DNA of 64,000 nucleotides from Ostrinia nubilalis (lineage: Eukaryota; Arthropoda; Insecta; Lepidoptera; Crambidae). Below, piece after piece: positions 10,667-22,600 of the stretch. How positions within the stretch are numbered: the first letter of the stretch is position 1; each line of letters starts with the position of its first letter. The position numbers were made by a program, and so were the translations under genes. Location: positions 6,907,001 to 6,971,000 of the forward strand of contig NC_087116.1 of the NCBI RefSeq assembly GCF_963855985.1. The letters run 5' to 3'. The notes below the pieces were generated by a model. It worked only from the letters and a program-made list of their open reading frames with translations, made no database searches and was not told the origin of the DNA.

Positions 10667-13600
10667 CTGAGGAAAGAAAGAGACGACAAATAAAGATTAA
10701 AAGGTACTAATCTCACCTCTATGGTGGAAAGCCAACAGGGATGTTTCCTGGGTAAAAAACTAAGGCTGAGTTGCACCGCCTAACTTTGACCGTAACTATA
10801 GCGATAACCGGCGTTTTTATGTGAAATTTGACAGATTTTTGACAGAAGTAAGATGGTGCAAGCCACCCTTAGAGTTTGGATTGGTCCTTCGGTTAACTTA
10901 AATCAAAAAATACTCGACACGTATTTTTTACTTTTTCAAACTAATGAAAATTGAAAGAGATAAAGGGCAATGTTCAAAAGAAAAGGCCCATGACGACAAG
11001 GAGTGCTTAAAAGTGTGGCACTTTGTGGCGTCACGCGGAACTTCAACGCTTCATAACTTCGTAACTAGGTACTTGTTTCGATTGAAAATTACAATTTTTT
11101 GATAATGTAATGACAGACAAAAAATGTCAGTTTTCACCATCAATCTTTAATTTTTAAGTGACCCCTTTGAAAACAAAATTCCTGTTATGTGTTACCACAG
11201 GGGTCACTTGAAAATTAGGGATTGATGATGAAAACGGGCATAAATGTAGTTTTTAGAAAACTAGCCTGTTTTGACTGCGTTTTTTGTTTATAACTGAATT
11301 TAATCCCTTATACAAGTCACCTTGAGTACTAAGCATGTAACGTAACAAATAATAACGCAGTGACTTCTCACGCGAAGTTGCGTGTTGACACAAGTTGTAG
11401 AATTGATATAAATATAGGGTAAAAAAGAAAACTCACTTCTAGAGTCTAGAAATACACGCGGAATACGGATGTTGTGGAGGGAAACTTTGAAATCATATCA
11501 ATTTGAACTTACTGTAGCAATTAGTTACCTAACTGACTAACGCCTGTATTCACAAACATTACTATGAGGTCTCACAGAGTACTTTTTCACGAGGAAACCG
11601 CTCAACCGATTTTGATTAACTTTAGTATTCGTTTCAGCCAAATGACGTCCACTGCTGGACAAAGGCCTCCTCCAAGGTTTTCCAGGTTGGTTTTAACTTT
11701 AGTATAGATAGTTTGAAATCCAGGGATACTTTTTATCCCGGTTTTTTGAAGGGAAACACAGCCATAAAGTATTTCTGAGACAAATAAATATTCACGCGTA
11801 CGAAGCCGCGGGCAAAAGCTAGTTTATAAGTTTAACCGATTACTGAACTCGATTAAGTCTCGCCGGATATCAATCGAGTTTAATCGGAAACTTGGTGCCA
11901 ATTAATCTTATAATGATATTAAAATAAGAGATTAAATGAAATCACTTAAACAAACAGTTTATAAATAATAATGCAAAAGTTTCCAGTGTTTTGTTTCTTA
12001 TTATTTTTAATAACAAAAATAAGGTTATCACTGGAAAATACAGGATGTGGTCAATTTATTTCAATTTAATTAAATTAAAATATGATTCATCCACTTTATG
12101 CACCTGATAATAAACTGTTCTTTGCTAAATTAATAGATAGACTGACGCCCGTATTCACAAACGATGATTGCTTAAGTGAAGCAGCAAATCGAACGCACAG
12201 CGTTGAATAGAGCTCTGTGATTGGTTCGCGTGTCACCCTGTGCCTCGACACGCACTGTGAGACCTTATGTTTGTGAATACGGGCGCGCGTTAGAATCTTA
12301 CATTATCTTCTATAATATAAAATTAATCGCAAAATGTATGTAAGCGCATAACTCAACAAAGACTGGACCAATTTTACCAATTTTTTTTAATGTTCGTTGA
12401 AGTCCAAGGATGGTTTTTACGGCGAGAAAAAATCGAATATTTTCCGGGAAAACTCCGCGTGAAGCCGCGGGCGGAAAGCTAGTTTCTAATAAAAATAGGC
12501 GGTAAGTTCGCCGGGTCATCCACTATTACATAAATCACAAATATTTGGTCCACGATACAATTTAATGTTACTTAATGGTTAAACATCCATGACCCGAATG
12601 ATGAGATGACACGAATGATTATTGACCTAGAAAATATCATTTTCCTCAACACTGACCTTAGTGGCACTTAAAGAATCAACAGCATCACGGAAAACATATT
12701 AATGCTATCAAATATCTTAATTATGGAGGGACTAGCTGTGCCCGCGACTTCGTACGCGTGAAAATAGTTTGAATAAGTAGTAGAACTATAATAGATCGTT
12801 TCATCCACGAAGACGCGCCCCGCCATTCTTCCGCTAATGTTTGAGTGTTATCGGTACACGCTAAATGCTCCACGAGTGCACACGCACACTACAATAATGA
12901 CGCTCGGATTGCTCGGATCAAACTCCCCGCACCCCGCGCTTCTTTCTCGACCAAAAATTGGTGGGGCGCGTCTTCGTGGATGAAAAGATCAGACATTCTG
13001 AATTCTTATTTCCCGTTTTTGCAACATTTTTCTTTACTGCTCCGCTCCTATTAGCTGTAGGGTGATATTTGATAGCCTAAAGCCTTCCTCGATAAATGGG
13101 CTATCCAACACAAAAATATTTTTTCAAATCGGACCAGTAGTTCCTAAGATTAGCGCATTCAAACATACTGCTTTATAATATTAGTAAGTATAGAAGTATA
13201 GATTTAATCGTTAACTTAATATGAGTGTTCAATTAAAAATCTATCAAAAGGTTATTAAGTTTAATGTACAAATGAATTAGTTAATTTGTCCCATTTAAAA
13301 TTTACGAAGAATGATTTGTCACGTGTTAAATCGATGGTTTTCCTCGTAGGTGTGACTTCAATTTGCGACCACAAAGTGACTGTAGACACAGGGGCAATGA
13401 CCATGGTTATGACTGAAGTAAGGTACGAGTAGTCTGGAGTTTTAACTATGACCACAGTCAAAACTTCGTCACCGCGATGCAGAATTTGACCTTATTAGTA
13501 CGGGACTATTCCCATCTCTCGTTCACACCGCTGCAACTCCTATGTAGCCAGGATCTACAGCTTGGCCGCCAATAAAAACCCAACCAGTGAAGGTCAAGGG

Positions 13601-16600
13601 GCGAAACACTAGCTGGGGCGGAGCACCCGCTGGGACAAAACACCAGAGCCAGGAGACTCATCCGTGGTCAGTGTAGACCCAAGGTAGGTAGTTTCCCCCA
13701 TTGGAAAGGCCTCTAAAGACCTGCCTCTAAGCGCGGGGATTCTGCCCTAAGATCATCTGAGGTGGAATTGTGTAAAGCAATCGTAATCATTTGACAGTTC
13801 ATATCGTACGATAAAGTCAGTTAAACAAAGCGTTTGACAGAATAATCGTACGTTATGAACTGTCAAATGATTACGATTGCTTTACACAATTCCACCTCTG
13901 ATTTGCCACCCCTCTGGGCCACTAGGTTGCCCCCATAGAGTGCCCCCATGCTAGCTCAGAAGCCACATGAGCACCTTGGGCTTGGTCGTCTTTTTTTTTT
14001 TTTTTTAAGGGACGCGCGCTGGTAGCTTGAGGAGCTTTTCCAGCTTCACCGGGCAGAGTGGCGAGTACAGAAGGTACTCTAGCCGTTTGGAGATCGTCGG
14101 TGCGCGTGCCGCCGAAGACCCCGTGTGGGCTCGTCCGCGTCGGTCGCAGACCGACGTTCGCGATCGGGCCGTATCGAGCGCATAAGGCGCCCGATCAGTG
14201 GTGAACCCAACAAGAGGGTTGCCCACCGCGGTGTTGGACCAAAGTCCAGCCTACGGCGGGCTCACTCTAGTGGGCCCGATCGAGGGGACTACGGACGCGG
14301 CCTGAGGGCGCCACGGTAGGCTCGGACCTCGGCTCAGGCCGTGTCCGGGGGACGGATAGGGGAGAACCAGCCCGGTACATGTCTGTACCGTCCGAAATGG
14401 AAAGCAGGGCCTCGTACTCGCCGGCGAGTACGGTGTAACGAGCTACTGTGTTGTGGAGTAGTTGGCGTGATTAAGGCAGTGATGTCTGTGTTCAGAAATT
14501 CGGTAATAGGATCGTCCGGGTCGTCTAGGACATGCCTAGGTCGTCGGTATTGGGCAGCGACATCTTTCTGGGGTGTATACGTGGCGGCGCTAACGATAAG
14601 AGGGTTCTTGTGGTTGATCGCTTTATCAAAGTAGCGGCGAGAGGCTTCTTTCATAAAGTGATCAATCGATGGGATCTCGAAATCTCTATGGAGATTCGTA
14701 TTACGCACGAACCACGGGGCGTCCGCGGCTCGGCGTAAGAATTTGTTTTGGAGGGTCTGGAATTTCTTAAGGTCTGTGCAGGAAGTGTGAGCAAACACCG
14801 GACTGGCGTAAGTCAACACTGGACGGATGCAGGTTTTGTAAATTGTCAACTTATTTCTAAGTGACAATTTACTTTTCCTTCCAACTAGGTGGTAGAGTCG
14901 GTGGATGTAGTGGTTTGCACGGCTCAAGACGCGTCTGAGGTGCGGAGCGAACGTTAATCTCTGGTCGAGGGTGACACCTAAGTATTTGGCCTCACTTTTC
15001 CAAGGAATAGTTTGGTCAAATAAGGTGAGATGGGTGGGGACATTAGGACGAGTGCGAACCGGAGGACGTTTCGCAGACAAAGCCCTAGAAAAGTACACTG
15101 CTGCACTTTTTTCGGGATTTACCTCGATACGCCACTTCCTGAACCTGGTCGTCTAAGAAAACACTGGGGGTATATAAAGCCCCGATCAAAAACTTCGTCA
15201 CCGCGATGCAGGAAAGTACAGTGCAGAAGTAAAGTGCCGAACATTGCTAGTCGACATGATAAGCGAATATAGCTCTACTCACGAGTAGACATAAGGGCCG
15301 AGCTCGTCCAGCACGGGCTTGGAGCCGTTGTTGAGGAACTCGTCGGCGTTGGTCACGTTGTACACATACACCCTCATCACGAAGCGCCGCACCGGCGGCC
15401 GCGCCCACCACTCGAACGTTAGGGGGCGAAGCACCCGCTCTTGGGGACTCCATCCATGGCCAGTGTAGGCCAAAGCCTCTTCAGGGGAGGGCCACTGCCT
15501 CCCCTGGAAACAGCCCTTACATACCTAACCTCTAAGGGGCGAAGCACTGATTGGGGCGGAGCACCCCGCCCCGGAAAAGCACCAACTCCTAGGTAGCCAG
15601 TGTAGCCCAAAGAAGGTAGCTGCCATTGGAAATGGCTTCATGCTCCCTACTTCTAAGCACTAGCTGGGGCGGAGCACCCGATGGGGCGAAGCAACCGCTA
15701 GGGCGGAGCACCCGCTGGAGCGAAGCACCAGAGCCTAGAGACTCATCTGTGGCCAGAGTAGACCAAGGTAGGTAGCTTTCCCCATTGGAAATGGCCTCTA
15801 AAGACCTGCCTCTAAGCCCGGGGATTCTGCCTTAAAAGCATCTGATTTGCCCCCCCTCTGAGCCACCAGACTGTCCCCATGCTCTGGCTCATGAGCCTCA
15901 TGATCACCTTGGGCTTGGTCGTCTAAGAAAACACTGGGGGTATATACAGGGTGTCCCAAAAACAATGGATAACCCTGTAACCATCGATAGGCCTCGCCAT
16001 GGTCTCCCTAACGTCCAATTTTGACCCCAGTAAAAATATCACCGTTTTCAAGATTTTTAAGTTTTTGTGCATTTTTGGAAAATTGCCACCTGCGATTACT
16101 TTTTCTCATGCCATTTCTGCAAATGAGGATACTTTTCAATTTAGTTTTTTTCCTTATCACAAGGGATAGTTGGGCTATCAAAAGAAAAGATTAAAGTTCA
16201 ACAAATTAGTTTAAAAGTATGAAAATTTTAAGAAATTGCAGAGAAGAAGGAAGAATTAATTCATTGTCTTGCACTTTTGATCAGCCATCGTGTAAAAAAA
16301 ATGTAGGAAGACCATCGTGCCCATTACCTTAAAAACTTTCTTGGTTAATTGAGATTCTAAAAAGGTATCACAAGCCTATGTATTCTGTATTATTTTTGTC
16401 TTATGGCTAGTTGAATACCAACTAGTATGAGAACTGCAAAAATGAGTTTTTCTCGTAATAGTTAAACTAGGACTGCATAGTGGCATTAAATACAAATGGA
16501 TAATTTTTAACGTAGGAATTTTAATAAAGCAACATTTTATCATCATCATCATCATCATTTCAGCCATAGGACGTCCACTGCTAAACATAGGCCTGTACCC

Positions 16601-19600
16601 CAATGATTTTCATAATGACCGCTTGGTAGCGGCCTGCATCCAGCACCTTCCTGCTTACCTTCATGAGGTCGTCGGTCCACTTTGTAGGTGGACGTCCTAC
16701 TATGTGCTTTCCGGTACATAGCCTCAACTTTAACCCTGCTGCCTCAGTTCTGCAAACTACTGTGCCCTGCCCATTGCTACTTCAGCTTGCTGATCCGTCG
16801 AGCTATGTCAGCGACTTTAGTTCGTTTACGGATCTCCTAATTTCTGATACGATTTCGTAAAGAAACCCGAGCATAGCCCCTTCCATAAGCACGCTGTAAA
16901 AAAAATCCACGTTTCCGAGCCGTGTATTATCACGGGTATCTGTCTATAGGCACATTTATAAGGTTTAAAACAAAAATTAAGTAATCACAAAAACGCAGAA
17001 TGGACGGCCAATGGGGCAACAGGGTTAAAGTGGAGGCTACGTACCGGAAAACGCATCGTAGGACGTCCACCTACAAAGTGGACCGACGACCTCATAAAGG
17101 TAAGCAGGAAGGTGCTGGATACAGGCCGCTACCAAGCGGTCATTATGAAAATCATTGGGGTACAGGCTTATGTTCAGCAGTGGACGTCCTATGGCTGAAA
17201 TGATGATGATGATGATGATAAAAGGTTGCTTTATTTAAATTCCTACGCTAAAAATTATCCATTTGTATTTAATGCCACTATGCAGTCCTAGTTTAACTAT
17301 TACGAGAAAAACTCATTTTTGCAGTTTTCATACTAGTTGGTATTCAACTAGCCATAAGATAAAAATAATACAGAATACATAGGCTTGTGATACCTTTTTA
17401 GAATCTCAATTAACCAAGGAAGTTTTTAAGGTAATGGGCACGATGGTCTTCCTACATTTTTTTTACACGATGGTTGATCAAAAGTGCAAGACAATGAATT
17501 AATTTTTCCTTCTTCTCTGCAATTTCTTAAAATTTTCATACTTTTAAACTAGTTTGTTGAACTTTATTCTTTTCTTTTGATAGCCCAACTATCCCTTGTG
17601 ATAAGGAAAAAAACTAGATTGAAAAGTATCCTCATTTGTAGAAATGGCATGAGAAAAAGTAATCGCAGGTGGCAATTTTCTAAAAATGCACAAAAACTTA
17701 AAAATCTTGAAAACGGTGATATTTTTACTGGGGTCAAAATTGGACGTTAGGGAGACCATGGCGAGGCCTATCGATGGTTATAGGGTTATCCATTGTTTTT
17801 GGGACACCCTGTATAGCCAGGGTCAAAAACTTCGTCACCGCGATGCAGGAAAGTACAGTGCAGAAGTGAAGTACCGAACTTTGCTAGGCAACATGTTAAG
17901 CGAATATAGCTCTACTCACGAGTAGACATAAGGGCCGAGCTCGTCCAGCACGGGCTTGGAGCCGTTGTTGAGGAACTCGTCGGCGTTGGTCACGTTGTAC
18001 ACGTATACCCGCACGAAGGGCCGCACCGGCGGCCGCGCCCACCACTCGAACGTTAGGGGGCGAAGCACCCGCTCTTGGGGACTCCATCCATGGCCAGTGT
18101 AGGCCAAAGCCTCTTCAGGGGAGGGCCACTGCCTCCCCTGGAAACAGCCCTTACATACCTAACCTCTAAGGGGCGAAGCACTGATTGGGGCGGAGCACCC
18201 CGCCCCGGAAAAGCACCAACTCCTAGGTAGCCAGTGTAGCCCAAAGAAGGTAGCTGCCATTGGAAATGGCTTCATGCTCCCTACTTCTAAGCACTAGCTG
18301 GGGCGGAGCACCCGCTGGGGCGAATCACCAGAGCCTAGGGACTCATCCGGGGCCAGTGTAGCCCATAGAAAGTAACTGCCTTCCTAGGAAATGGCGCCTA
18401 CGAAGGTAGGTAGGTACCTCTAAGAGAGGGGACTCTGAAGACATCTGATTTGCCCCCCCTCTAGGCCAGACTGTGCCACCTTAGGTTAGATTGCCCCTAT
18501 TGGCTCTGGCTTAGAATCTGAATAAGCCTCATGAGCACCTTGGGCTTGGTCGTCTAAGAAAACACCGGGGGTATATAAAGCCCCGATCAAAAACTTCGTC
18601 ACCGCGATGCAGGAAAGTACAGTGCAGAAGTGAAGTTCCGTCATCGCTGCATATTTTGTGTCACAGGAAAGTAGTTTTACTCACGAGTAGACATAAGGGC
18701 CGAGCTCGTCCAGCACGGGCTTGGAGCCGTTGTTGAGGAACTCGTCGGCGTTGGTCACGTTGTACACGTATACCCGCACGAAGGGCCGCACCGGCGGCCG
18801 CGCCCACCACTCGAACGTCATCGAGCCGGGGCGAAGCACCAGCTCCTGTAAAGAACAGATATTGTTACAAACATATTTTTATGCCCGTTTTCACCATCAA
18901 TTCAAAGGGGTCACTTAAAAATTAGGGATGGTACATGGTGGTTGAGGATTCCGGGTGAAGCTCGCTTCCACCTTCGGCCTGATCGTCACTTACTATCAGG
19001 TGAGATACAGGCCAAGAGCTTCCTCGTTGTGGATAAAAAAACTAACTTTTAGATAGGTTTTGCGTTACGTCCGATCCGAATCCGTCAAAATATGGATCTA
19101 GAAATCTAAATAGAGAAATCTGATGATATCAACCCCAAATGGATGGCTTCGGATTTGGATTGATTATGGACAGTACGTAAAATGAAAATTACTAAAGTGA
19201 GCACGTAGAATTTTGTCCAATGACCCCAAGCTACCCATCCTTATCACTCGCGCGTAATTATGTTGCTGTCGCGCTCGCACACTCACTGCGGGAGCCCGTC
19301 GCACAGTCGCGACAGCAATATAATTACGCGCGAGCGATGAGGATGGGTAGCTTGGGGTCATTGGACAAAATTCTACATGCTCACGGACCAGGCTTTATGT
19401 ACAAACAAATAGTTCGGGTCGGATTTGGATCGGACGTCACTCGCGTTTATTAAGTTTTTCCATACACCCCCATTTCATCCCCTTAGAGGGTGAGATGGAA
19501 AATCCTCATAACGTATGACTACGTCTTAATAACTGTTTGCGTGACTTTCAGTGCAAGCTATTCTGTTTCAGTAATTTGAGCTGATTGTTCATTGACCAGT

Positions 19601-22600
19601 TAATCGGTACAGTACTGGCGATTCTATTGTCAACACAAATTACTAATAGTCCCGTTGACCCCTCGCCACGTGATAAGCTAAATATGGTGACTATAGTGGT
19701 TGCACTGCAACTCCTGTGTAGCCACGATCTACAGCTTGACCGCCACAAAAACCCAACCAATGAAGGTCAAGTTTGTCCCGGGGGAAAGTTAAACTGTCAT
19801 TGGACCCGCAACGAAAGTAATCAGAAGAACATAGGAGGATTTCGAAATTAAGGTATAAGGTATATAGGACATTAGGGTAGGCTATTGTCGCCTTTCATCA
19901 TCATCATTTCAGCCAGAGGACGTCCATTGCTGAACATAGGCCTCCCCCAATGACTTCCACATCGCCCGGTTGGTAGAGGCTTGCATCCAGCGCCGTCCTG
20001 CTACCTTTATGAGGTCGTCGGTCAAATTTTGCGAATTTTCCTGAGGTCGTCGTCGGTTCACCTGGTCGCCTTTAATTCCCCAAATTTTCCAGTAATCTAC
20101 CAAACTAACCATCAAATCATATTAACAATTAACCAGTTAGCACCACACAATGGGCTTGCGCCACACTGTGGGACCGCGCCTTGACACACTTGGTCCAGTA
20201 AACCGTATCGAAAGGCACGCGGTGAACTTAGCACGAAATTGACTATTCGATATTGGATATTGGACCTTATGGTTCAGGTGTAGGGTAGAAATCTGTTGGG
20301 GAATGTGGCAGGTGGATGTGGAGACCACATTCTTGTTCAATGGTAAATTAGTAATTTGAAGTGAGTAAAAGGATTTAAGGACAAAATATTTGAGGAAAAT
20401 GTCGCTCTATGTGCATAGTTTAAAAATAAATAGTATTTATTTACTTGACGTAAAACCTCAAATGATACGAACTCGTAGGTAAGATGAAATAAATTGTCTA
20501 TTTTATCAACCGACTTCAAAAAAGGAGGAGGTTCTCAATTCGACCCGTATGTTTTTTTTTTTTCTATGTTTGTTACGCGATAACTCCGCCAATTATGAAC
20601 CGATTTGAACAAATCTTTTTTCGGCGTATAGGTAATACCTCAAGGGTGGTCCCATTTAAATTTAATAATAGAAAAAACAACCCCCAAGGGTGGAAAATTG
20701 GGGATGAACTTTTTTATACGCAATATCTCCGCCGATTATAAATCAATTTGAACGATTATTTTTTTGTTGAATAGGTATTATCAAAAGGGGGGTTTCATGC
20801 GAATTTGAAGAAAATATTTCACCCCCAAGGGTGGAAAATTGGGGATGAACTTTTTTATACGCAATATTTTTAATTTTTAGTTTTTTTTTGTGTTCACGCA
20901 TTTGAAGTCGGTTTTATTTTTTTTAAAAGTTAATTATTTTATTCGTCAGCTAGTTTCAATACCTTTATAGGTATTTTTGTTTGTTCCTTCTTTGATAATC
21001 AATAACGACCTTAAAGAAGCCCAAGTTAACAATAACTAGTAAGACAACCCAGGACCGACCCGCCTGCAGACGCATGACGCGGAGGGCCGACCCCAAATAA
21101 AATGGGAATGGGCCAGGCAAAGAAGAAGAAATTTTTGTTTGTTTCTTTAATTGGAATCCTACCAGTTGCGATTGCGGTCAAATGCCTGCCTTGTCTTGCA
21201 TAAAAAAATCAAAATTTCAATTTTATCAAAATTTTGTCCTAAATCGCGTTTATTTCCGGGTAATTTGTATTTTTTAATTTACCCACAGCGGAAAAGCTCT
21301 TAGTTTGTATCTCATCTGTCGGAATGTGATCATCAGACCGAAGGTGGAAGGAATTTAGAATTTGACTGCCGAGACACTAGGCATAATAACTATCGGCCAA
21401 CTAAAAGTCAGTGATCTGCGCCTATGCTTACATACTGCAGAAAAGACGGTTCATACAACTTAATAGGTAAAGACCTATTATAATAATATTCTATTAACCG
21501 GCAATGCAGCATTGGCCCAATACCTGTTCATACAGCGACCTCGGCGCCGCATCCTCGCACTAGTGTTGCTAGAGTGTCGATAGTTTGGTTATCGACAGTT
21601 GACGTCGAAGTCACAAATATTAAATTATTTGATTCAACAGTATGTAGACTCTTTTCAAGGCACTACACAGGGCCCTTTTTAGGGCATAAAATATAGAAAG
21701 AAGAAAGAATGAATAAAATGTATAGACTAAAAGTATCGGTAAATCGATTCAAATTGAAATCATTTATTTGCATATAATATCATGTCATGTCATCGTATGC
21801 ATACTACAAGGACATAGTACGTATGTATTATTATAAGTAAGATTATATTATTACTATTTGCTTGAAGAACTATCGATAGTTAAGCTACGATGTAGTAGAG
21901 TATAGGAAGATATTCGGCTAAGAATTCAATAATACTTATTTAGTATGTTCTTCATACAGATGTCGATACTGTTGATAGTATCTAATTAAATGGTAGACTA
22001 CAGATATACTATGACATCAATTTTTATGCATGACAAGGCAGGTATTTGACCGCAATCGCACCTGGTGTTAAGTGAGATGCAGTCTAGGGGTGGGTTGCAC
22101 CATCTTACTTTAACTTTGACAAACGTCAAAAATCTCCATACAAAAAGCACCGGTTATCATCATAGTTACCGTTAAAGTTAGGTGGTGCTACTCAGCCTAA
22201 GATGGTACATAATATCTGCCCTGTAAGTGCCTATTCACTCTCGCCTCTCGTGGTATCTCAACAGGCCATTGGCTACTGATACCATTAATATTCCTGTCGA
22301 TATCGTTTGTGTTTTTCAAGGCCTTAGTATCGATACACTATCGATATTTTATACCACTCACAACACTACTTCGGACAACTCGGACGTTGGGCAAGCAGTT
22401 ACGACATGTCTTGCCAATAGCCACGATTAACGCGATCTGTATGACGGACGACTGTCGGTTAACCAACGAGTTTGTATGGTTAGAAGACGATACTTGTTTG
22501 AATTTCAGCTAAAATAATTCTTCAGTGACCAATTTTCATCGAAAAAATTGTGAACTGAGTCATTTTGTTAGGTTATCTAAGATCAATTGTCCACAAGGTG

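Larger units (their letters stand above)
15947..17811. mobile_element. 1.87-kb fold-back element with about 820-bp arms
   Basis: The end CAGGGTGTCCCAAAAACAAT is mirrored at 17811, with TA on both sides. The arms (15947 to about 16768; about 16990 to 17811) are near-identical mirrors. Both inner arm ends contain the same RTE tail, and about 220 bp separates them. Inserted in GGGTATATAAAG of array unit 2; unit 3 shows the empty site. Confidence 0.88.

Noticed and set aside
13360..13445. A VDTGA retropepsin-like motif (plus strand, near 13382)
   Set aside because: Only about 30 codons are open, with no further protease or reverse transcriptase motifs; judged chance.
15247..15473. Overlapping frames MESPRAG and MAYTGHG as short genes
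   Set aside because: They are the exon-3 copy read from chance upstream starts in the spacer; the frame ending in GPYVYS is the meaningful one.
16550..16570. CATCATCAT runs as CRISPR-like or simple-repeat arrays
   Set aside because: They are the reversed (ATG)n tails of RTE-type LINE fragments; there are no spacers and this is a eukaryotic genome.
19164..19453. Open frames on both strands starting MTPSYPS
   Set aside because: They are the two faces of a palindromic MITE, not genes.
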